63,642 nucleotides of DNA from Nitrosomonas sp. (lineage in GTDB: Bacteria; Pseudomonadota; Gammaproteobacteria; Burkholderiales; Nitrosomonadaceae). Positions 58,172-63,642 of this stretch are shown piece by piece. Positions within the stretch are counted from its first letter, which is position 1. Each line of letters begins with the position of its first letter. Location: positions 1 through 63,642 of the forward strand of contig JAJHPK010000050.1 of the NCBI GenBank assembly GCA_020890945.1, in the 5' to 3' direction. A program made the position numbers and the translations under genes. The notes under the pieces were generated by a model. The model did no database searches. It was not told the origin of the DNA and saw nothing but the letters and a program-made list of their open reading frames with translations.

Positions 58172-59014
58172 ATGCTTTGGAAAGGAAGAAGACAAAGTAG
58201 CAACGTGGAAGATAGGCGCGGTCAGTTTGTTCGTGGTGGTACGGCAATTGGCGGCGGCGGGATTATCATGGCATTGATCGCAGTGTTTCTTTTTGGCCAA
58301 GATCCTCTCGTTGTGCTTGAAAATCTACAGCAACAAAGTGGCGCTGTGCAAAGATCCGATCAGCCTTATCAACCCAGTGCACAAGAACAAGAAGTTTTTA
58401 ATTTTGTGAAAGTTGTTTTAGCTGATACTGAAGACACTTGGGGGCAAATTTTTCAACAAGCAGGGCAAAGGTATATTCCGCCTAGCTTGGTAATATTTAC
58501 CGATATGACTCCAACCGCTTGTGGCACAGGGCAGTCGGCATCAGGGCCTTTCTATTGTCCAGGTGATCAAAAAATATACCTCGATTTGAGTTTCTTAAAT
58601 CAATTACAAAGCATGGGTGCCAGCGGTGACCTGGCAGTTGCTTACGTCATCGCTCATGAAGTCGGGCATCATGTTCAAACCATAACGGGTGTATCCAGTC
58701 GAATTAGAGAGTTGCAGAGCCAATCCGGACGTTCTGGCGTTAATGCACTGCAAGTTAAAATGGAGTTACAAGCAGATTGTTTGGCGGGCGTTTGGGTACA
58801 GCACACGCAAAAAAGAACGCAATTCTTGGAAAGCGGTGATGTCGAAGAAGCCATGCAAGCTGCGGCGGCGGTCGGTGATGATAATATTATGCGAAAATCG
58901 GGCATTCCACCAAGACGGGAAGCATTTACGCATGGTTCTTCAAAAGAAAGGATGGAATGGTTTAATCGTGGATTTAAAGCGCGAACTTTAGAAGATTGCG
59001 AAACGGGTGTTTAA
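58172..59014 (+). CDS. YpfJ-family neutral zinc metallopeptidase
   Basis: 280 residues from ATG 58172 (MLWKGRRQSSNVEDRRG), with TAGGAGATTTT just upstream; a longer frame starts 14 codons earlier. One membrane helix at about 26-43. The zinc motif HEVGH is at 162-166 in VIAHEVGHHVQ. The family landmarks GQSASGPFYCPGDQKIYLDLSF and LQADCLAGVW (the Glu third ligand is near QADCLAG) are present. The substrate is unknown. DUF533 follows 66 bases later. Confidence 0.92.
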   Translation: MLWKGRRQSSNVEDRRGQFVRGGTAIGGGGIIMALIAVFLFGQDPLVVLENLQQQSGAVQRSDQPYQPSAQEQEVFNFVKVVLADTEDTWGQIFQQAGQRYIPPSLVIFTDMTPTACGTGQSASGPFYCPGDQKIYLDLSFLNQLQSMGASGDLAVAYVIAHEVGHHVQTITGVSSRIRELQSQSGRSGVNALQVKMELQADCLAGVWVQHTQKRTQFLESGDVEEAMQAAAAVGDDNIMRKSGIPPRREAFTHGSSKERMEWFNRGFKARTLEDCETGV

Positions 59015-59080
59015 TAACATAAGATGACAAGGTAATTACAAGTAACGAAACATTAAGTTTTAATTTAAAGGAGTTATAAG

Positions 59081-59878
59081 ATGGCATATGGATTTATTGT
59101 TGAGAATTTAGTCAAAGCGTTAGCCAATGAGGGGAAAACAAGGCTTGAACATATTGTTAGAACTTCAATGGGCGGCGGTGGGGGAAGTGCAAATCCAGTC
59201 GCGGCCAATTCGGACAGTAATGGAATGGGGGGGATTTTTAAGAAAATATTCGGTGGTTCAAGTGATGCAGCAAAAACAACGGCCACTGCTTCTAATGCTT
59301 CGGTTACGCCTGGACAAATGGGAGGCCTTGGCGCCATTGCAGGAGCAATTTTAGGAGGAGGCAGTTCATCTATCAAGGGCGCATTGGGTGGTGGGGTGCT
59401 TGGTATGCTTGGAACGCTTGCAGTGAATGCACTACAAAATAAACTCAATATTCATCCGTCGGCATTAGCATCGGGTGATTTAGAAAAAGTGCTGGATAAA
59501 AATCAAATTGAAACCATGCAGTCTGAAAATACCGAAAAATTGATGTTACGCGCTATGATCAGCGCAGCCAAAGCAGATGGTCAACTGGATGATCAAGAGA
59601 TGGATAAAATCATGGGCAAAGTGGGTGCCGATGGTATTACCGCTGAAGAACAGAATTTCCTCCGGAGTGAAATTGATAAGCCGCTGAATATACAAAAGCT
59701 TGTTGCCGATGTTCCCAATCCACTCGTGGCTGCACAAGTGTATGCCGTTTCATTGTTTGCTATTGATATCAACACTGACGCAGAAAGGCAATATTTGAAA
59801 CAATTGGCGCAAGCGCTTGGTCTGGATGCAGACGCAGTAAAGCGTATTCATGAGATGACTGGGGCACCTACTGCTTAG
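59081..59878 (+). CDS. DUF533 / YebE-TerB-like protein
   Basis: 265 residues with AAGGAG upstream of ATG 59081. A Gly/Ser-rich N-terminal region contains a glycine-rich hydrophobic segment (GGLGAIAGAILGGGSSSIKG). The C-terminal TerB-like helical domain is MLRAMISAAKADGQLDDQEMDKI with the acidic DGQLDDQE motif. DUF533 proteins (YebE) are inner-membrane stress-associated proteins of unknown role. It lies in one orientation with the YpfJ-type protease. Confidence 0.88.
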   Translation: MAYGFIVENLVKALANEGKTRLEHIVRTSMGGGGGSANPVAANSDSNGMGGIFKKIFGGSSDAAKTTATASNASVTPGQMGGLGAIAGAILGGGSSSIKGALGGGVLGMLGTLAVNALQNKLNIHPSALASGDLEKVLDKNQIETMQSENTEKLMLRAMISAAKADGQLDDQEMDKIMGKVGADGITAEEQNFLRSEIDKPLNIQKLVADVPNPLVAAQVYAVSLFAIDINTDAERQYLKQLAQALGLDADAVKRIHEMTGAPTA

Positions 59879-60281
59879 TCAATCCGAGTTAATACAATTT
59901 AATTTGCGTTTCCCCGCGGTTTTGCCGTGGGGATAGATGTTTGAGCGTATCTTGTTTTAATTGCTATGATTGTCGAAGTAAAAGTCGCTTAGCCCAGTTT
60001 GCAGTGGATCTATTGCGTTTCTTGTCAGTTTAGTCAGTCATGTAACGATGAGTTCTCATGGCGGAATACTTCAATGACCGCGAGTGGATATAAGTTTTGC
60101 AAAGTGAAAGCGCATTAATGTCTGCAGTCGGAAGTTGACTAATCTTTTTTTTCAATAAAAAATCAAGTAGCTAAAGGTACTTAGCTTTTAGTTTTTTTAT
60201 TTATTCGAGGCATGTTTCCTTAAGTCCTTAAGTGACATCTCATTCTGAATCTTTCTAAGTAATATAAAAAAACTACTCCTA
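59879..60281 (+). other. Intergenic region with hairpin
   Basis: This 400-base gap holds one clear structure, CCCCGCGG (59912-59919) pairing with CCGTGGGG (59925-59932). It lies 33 bases after the DUF533 stop and is a probable transcription stop, although no T-run follows. The rest is AT-rich and holds no gene that I can support. The promoter of the TraB-family gene is presumably here. Confidence 0.55.
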
Positions 60282-61511
60282 ATGGATAATTCTTTCAGAT
60301 CAGACGGCAATGAGTCATCTATTCACGAGCCGACCAAGACGCTTAAAGTAAATGATTGTGCGATTACGCTACTTGGAACAGCGCATGTCTCCAAAGCGAG
60401 TGCCGATAAAGTTCAAGAACTGATTGCAACGGGGCAATATGACGCCGTGGCGGTTGAATTATGCCCAAGTCGGCACAAAGTGCTTGTCAATCCTGACGCA
60501 ATTGCCAAAATGGATTTGTTTCAAGTGATTAAAAGTGGGCAGGCCAGTATGGTCGCTGCTAGTCTCGCGTTAGGGGCATTCCAACAACGCATGGCAGAAC
60601 AATTTGGCATTGAGCCTGGCGCCGAGATGCGAGTGGCGATTAAAGATGCGCAAGCAGCCAAGCTATCCGTCATTCTCATTGATCGTGAGATTGGTACAAC
60701 GATGAAACGTATTTATCACAGTGTACCGTGGTGGAAACGATTCAATTTATTCGCTGGTTTATTGGCAAGTGTTATTAGCAATGAAAAAGTAAGCGCTGAG
60801 GAAATCGAAAAACTAAAACAAGGCGATGTGCTGGAAAGTTCATTTTCACAATTTGCTGAAAATGAGCAGGATTTATTCCGACCCCTCATCAGTGAGCGGG
60901 ATACCTATATGTCCGCTCGCTTGATCAAAGAATGCCAAGAAAACAATTATCAACATGTTCTAGCCGTGATCGGGGCGGGGCATTTGCCGGGCATGAGTAA
61001 GCAACTTGAAGCAGGTGATATCCGTGATCCTGATAATACGATTGCGGCGCTTGATATTATCCCTGCGTCTTCGCCATGGTTGAAAATCATTCCTTGGAGC
61101 ATCGTTGCACTTATTTTTGTTGGTTTTGGCATTGGTTTTTCGCGTAGTCCAGAAATGGGTACCAGTATGATTATTGAATGGATCATTATTAATGGTGGTC
61201 TTTCGGCGTTGGGTGCGGCGATAGCGTTGGCGCACCCGCTATCCATTTTGACTGCTTTTGTGGCGGCGCCAATAACGTCTTTGAATCCTACCATCGGTGC
61301 TGGAATGGTGGTTGCGGCCGTTGAAATTTATTTTCGCAAGCCCAAGGTTGAGGACTTTAACCGATTAAGAACCGATGCAACTACTTTAAAAGGCTGGTGG
61401 AACAATCGCGTTACTCGAACCTTACTAATTTTTATTTTATCGACATTAGGATCTGCGGTTGGTACTTATGTTGCTGGCTTTAGAATTTTTGAACAATTAA
61501 GCAATAGTTAA
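60282..61511 (+). CDS. TraB-family membrane protein
   Basis: 409 residues. The TraB/PrgY domain (PF01963) occupies about 20-245 with GTAHVSKASADKV, DAVAVELCPSRHKVL, the VILIDREIGTTMKRIY stretch and VIGAGHLPGM. Conserved His, Glu and Arg suggest a metal-dependent hydrolase related to Tiki proteases. Three to four membrane helices follow (about 262-405). In Enterococcus TraB/PrgY blunts pheromone signalling; proteobacterial function is unknown. It stops 3 bases before the ABC transporter start, so they are one operon. Confidence 0.87.
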   Translation: MDNSFRSDGNESSIHEPTKTLKVNDCAITLLGTAHVSKASADKVQELIATGQYDAVAVELCPSRHKVLVNPDAIAKMDLFQVIKSGQASMVAASLALGAFQQRMAEQFGIEPGAEMRVAIKDAQAAKLSVILIDREIGTTMKRIYHSVPWWKRFNLFAGLLASVISNEKVSAEEIEKLKQGDVLESSFSQFAENEQDLFRPLISERDTYMSARLIKECQENNYQHVLAVIGAGHLPGMSKQLEAGDIRDPDNTIAALDIIPASSPWLKIIPWSIVALIFVGFGIGFSRSPEMGTSMIIEWIIINGGLSALGAAIALAHPLSILTAFVAAPITSLNPTIGAGMVVAAVEIYFRKPKVEDFNRLRTDATTLKGWWNNRVTRTLLIFILSTLGSAVGTYVAGFRIFEQLSNS

Positions 61512-61514
61512 TTC

Positions 61515-63374
61515 ATGCTTGGCTTCTTTGAACGCCTCATCGATCCTTATCCTCCGCAGCATCCGGTAGAGCCACCCAAAGGCATATATCAGTTCTGTCG
61601 CCACTATGTTCGTGGAGTCGAAATACATTTGGTTGTATTGGCAATATTGACCACACTGTTAGCGATCAGCGAAGCGATGCTTTATAGCGTTCTTGGTCAA
61701 ATTGTCGATTGGCTGGCAGAAAAAAATACGGTTGATTTTTTTGCTAGAGAATGGTTCACGCTCTCGGTCATGTCAGTGTTTGTGTTATTTGTGATTCCGC
61801 TCTTGGTATTGTTGCACTCTGCAGTAATTCACCAAACGCTGATGGGAAATTTTCCGATGCGAATTCGCTGGCTATCGCATCGATATTTATTAGGACAAAG
61901 TTACACTTTTTTTCAGCACGAATTTAGCGGGCGTATCGCGACTAAAGTGATGCAGACTGCATTAGCCGTACGCGAAACGGTACTCAAGCTGCTTGATGTG
62001 ATGTTGTTTGTATCCGTGTATCTGGCGACCACGTTTACCTTGATTATCAATGCCAATTCAATGCTATGTTTGCCTTTGTTGGCTTGGTTAATTTTATACA
62101 TTCTGATTCTGAGTTACTTTGTACCGCGCCTTAAATATGTTTCAACGCTCCAAGCAGATGCTCGCTCGATCATGACGGGACGTATAGTTGATAGTTATAC
62201 CAATATTTTGACGCTTAAATTGTTTTCTCAGAGCCGGCGGGAATCCGTCTATGTTAAAGCGGGTATGGAAGAATTTATGGCCACTGTACATCCACAAATG
62301 CGTTTGTCGACTGGACTCAACGTTTGTGTTTGGATTATCAATATGTTATTGGTTTTTGTTACAGGCGCGTTGGGGATACAGTTGTGGTTGCAAGGTAATA
62401 TCGGTCCTGGTGCGATCGCCATTGTCATGAGTCTCGCGATTCGCTTAACTGGTTTGTCTCATTGGGTTATGTGGGAAGTTAATGCGTTGTTTGAAAACAT
62501 TGGCACGGTGCAAGACGGCATCAATACCTTATCTAAACCTCAGCAAGTGGTAGACAGTAGTGACGCTAAAGAACTGATTGTGGGACGCGGTGCCATTGAG
62601 TTTAACCAAGTTAGTTTTTCGTATCATCACCATCACCAAAAAAATAATGAAAATGAATTACAGTTGATTTTTGATCATCTGGATTTACACATCGCCGCTG
62701 GCGAAAAAGTAGGGATAGTGGGGCGTTCTGGAGCCGGTAAATCGACATTCGTGAATTTGTTGCTGCGTTTTTATGATGTACAGCAAGGAAGTATCTGTAT
62801 CGACGGACAGGATATCCGTGCGGTTACGCAAGATAGCCTACGTGCAAATATCGCAATGGTGACACAGGATACATCGTTATTGCATCGTTCTGTGCGTGAT
62901 AATATTTTATTTGGCAGACCGGATGCAACCGATGAGCAAATGATTGCAGTGGCAAAGCAAGCTCAAGCGCATGAATTTATACTGTCTTTACGCGATATCA
63001 AAGGGCGCACAGGTTATGATGCGCACGTCGGTGAGCGGGGCGTAACCTTATCCGGTGGTCAACGTCAACGCATTGCGATTGCTCGCGTGTTATTAAAAAA
63101 TGCGCCGATTTTAGTTCTCGATGAAGCGACTTCAGCATTGGATTCCGAAGTGGAAATCATTATCCAGCAGAGCTTATATCAACTGATGCAAGGTAAAACA
63201 GTGATAGCAATCGCACATCGCTTGTCGACCATTGCAGCTATGGATCGTCTGATCGTGTTTGATAAAGGACGTATTGTAGAGCAGGGCACGCATGCGCAAT
63301 TGATTGCTAACAATCAACTGTATGCACAATTGTGGAATCATCAGTCGGGAGGTTTTTTGGGGTTAGAAAAATAA
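61515..63374 (+). CDS. ABC exporter, fused permease and ATPase
   Basis: 619 residues. Six membrane helices (about 35-315, ABC type IV exporter fold) are followed by an ATPase domain with Walker A GRSGAGKST, Q-loop VTQDT, signature LSGGQRQRIAIA, Walker B ILVLDEATSALDS and switch His in IAHRLST. It most likely works as a homodimer exporting a lipid, peptide or drug; the substrate is unknown. A His-rich insert (SYHHHHQ) precedes the Walker A strand. It directly follows the TraB-family gene. Confidence 0.93.
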   Translation: MLGFFERLIDPYPPQHPVEPPKGIYQFCRHYVRGVEIHLVVLAILTTLLAISEAMLYSVLGQIVDWLAEKNTVDFFAREWFTLSVMSVFVLFVIPLLVLLHSAVIHQTLMGNFPMRIRWLSHRYLLGQSYTFFQHEFSGRIATKVMQTALAVRETVLKLLDVMLFVSVYLATTFTLIINANSMLCLPLLAWLILYILILSYFVPRLKYVSTLQADARSIMTGRIVDSYTNILTLKLFSQSRRESVYVKAGMEEFMATVHPQMRLSTGLNVCVWIINMLLVFVTGALGIQLWLQGNIGPGAIAIVMSLAIRLTGLSHWVMWEVNALFENIGTVQDGINTLSKPQQVVDSSDAKELIVGRGAIEFNQVSFSYHHHHQKNNENELQLIFDHLDLHIAAGEKVGIVGRSGAGKSTFVNLLLRFYDVQQGSICIDGQDIRAVTQDSLRANIAMVTQDTSLLHRSVRDNILFGRPDATDEQMIAVAKQAQAHEFILSLRDIKGRTGYDAHVGERGVTLSGGQRQRIAIARVLLKNAPILVLDEATSALDSEVEIIIQQSLYQLMQGKTVIAIAHRLSTIAAMDRLIVFDKGRIVEQGTHAQLIANNQLYAQLWNHQSGGFLGLEK

Positions 63375-63555
63375 TAGTCAATTACCCATTTATACTATCT
63401 TACCAATAAGAGTTACAAATAAATTGTATCTAGTGTTTTTTATAAAATAAGATCATAATCCGTAATAGTTGTTCCTTAAAAGTGGTTATGTGGGTACTAA
63501 AAAATATTGTTGTTTGATAGTTTTTATGACAAATAGTTCTTGACGAGAGGGGGGT

Positions 63556-63642
63556 GTGTCGACTAGCCTGGGGGGTGTGGTTGGATTAGTAAAGGAAAGA
63601 TCTAGTTTAGCTGCTAAAAAATTAAGTAAAAGAGCAATAGAT
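63556..63642 (+). CDS. Start of an unrecognised gene running off the right edge
   Basis: A frame opens after TGA (63541-63543) and stays open to the window end. GTG 63556 gives STSLGGVVGLVKERSSLAAK and then a Lys-rich run. A purine-rich GAGAGGGGGG precedes it, which could serve as a ribosome binding site. The 10-mer GGGGGGTGTG occurs twice, at 63549 and 63570. Too little is present to name a family. The 63375-63555 stretch before it holds nothing I recognise. Confidence 0.3.
   Translation, partial: MSTSLGGVVGLVKERSSLAAKKLSKRAID

Noticed and set aside
59912-59932. GC-rich hairpin after the DUF533 gene as a classic intrinsic terminator
   Set aside because: The stem is good but no U-run follows, so I list it only as a hairpin in the intergenic note.
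1-63642. tRNA or rRNA genes and CRISPR arrays
   Set aside because: I saw no cloverleaf with conserved TTCGAATC-type arms, no rRNA motifs and no short regular repeats with spacers in the gaps I read. A small missed tRNA cannot be fully excluded without a computation.

Overview
The window reads as a chromosomal segment of a moderate-GC betaproteobacterium. The best guess is the ammonia-oxidiser group (Nitrosomonas and relatives). This rests on the order ndk-rlmN-pilW-rodZ-ispG-hisS-yfgM-bamB-der, flhDC master regulators, ZapA/ZipA division genes with 6S RNA after zapA, an ApbC/Mrp gene beside dcd and metG, and retropepsin-like and IS5-type fragments of the kind I associate with Nitrosomonas. 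The genus is an inference from gene content, not from any search.

Layout. 1-2.6 kb is a graveyard: a C-terminal scrap, a retropepsin-like fragment without its catalytic part, and an integrase fragment cut by a decayed IS5-type element with a perfect 16-bp inverted terminal repeat. 2.6-4.4 kb is AT-rich, with one exported glycosidase-like orphan, a 44-bp perfect palindrome and a small inverted-repeat element. 4.4-9.2 kb (minus strand) carries a NarL-type response regulator, a large histidine kinase with a triplicated GAF-like module, and CorA. 9.5-19.9 kb (plus strand) is housekeeping: a DUF3025 protein, ndk, rlmN, then envelope, isoprenoid and translation genes through der. flhDC follows at 20.2-21.1 kb behind a long leader region. 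21.1-24.8 kb holds a class I aminotransferase, uvrB and a small periplasmic protein.

25.1-27.6 kb holds the most unusual gene: a DUF4062 (TIR-like) N-terminus joined to a TPR array built from near-identical 141-bp repeats and broken by a 1-bp deletion. It lies between two copies of a dispersed extragenic repeat. 27.6-31.8 kb (minus) has an rRNA methyltransferase, hisD, hisG, sodB and a lone exbD. 32.0-36.4 kb (plus) has purE-purK-purC, then an Mrr-type restriction endonuclease and a CruF-like carotenoid protein. 36.5-39.8 kb (minus) has a TauE/SafE permease, an EVE protein, an exported unknown and a secreted trypsin-like protease. 40.3 kb has a CPGC redoxin. 41.1-46.8 kb (minus) is smc-zipA and a zapB-like/zapA pair, followed by 6S RNA.

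46.8-63.4 kb alternates strands: queF, an MltD-like transglycosylase, an M17 aminopeptidase, thyA-folA, dcd, apbC, metG, an NTF2-like protein, a YggS-type PLP protein, a glutathione peroxidase, a YpfJ-type zinc protease, a DUF533 protein, a TraB-family membrane protein and an ABC exporter. A G-rich reading frame runs off the right edge.

Most genes are ordinary core functions: nucleotide synthesis (purEKC, thyA, folA, dcd, ndk), envelope assembly and division, DNA repair and segregation (uvrB, smc) and translation (hisS, metG, rlmN, der). Accessory interest lies at the left end, at 25-28.6 kb, at the mrr gene and at 38.6-40.3 kb. No complete new multi-gene system is evident. The DUF4062-TPR gene and the mrr gene are the best defence-type candidates, but each stands alone.
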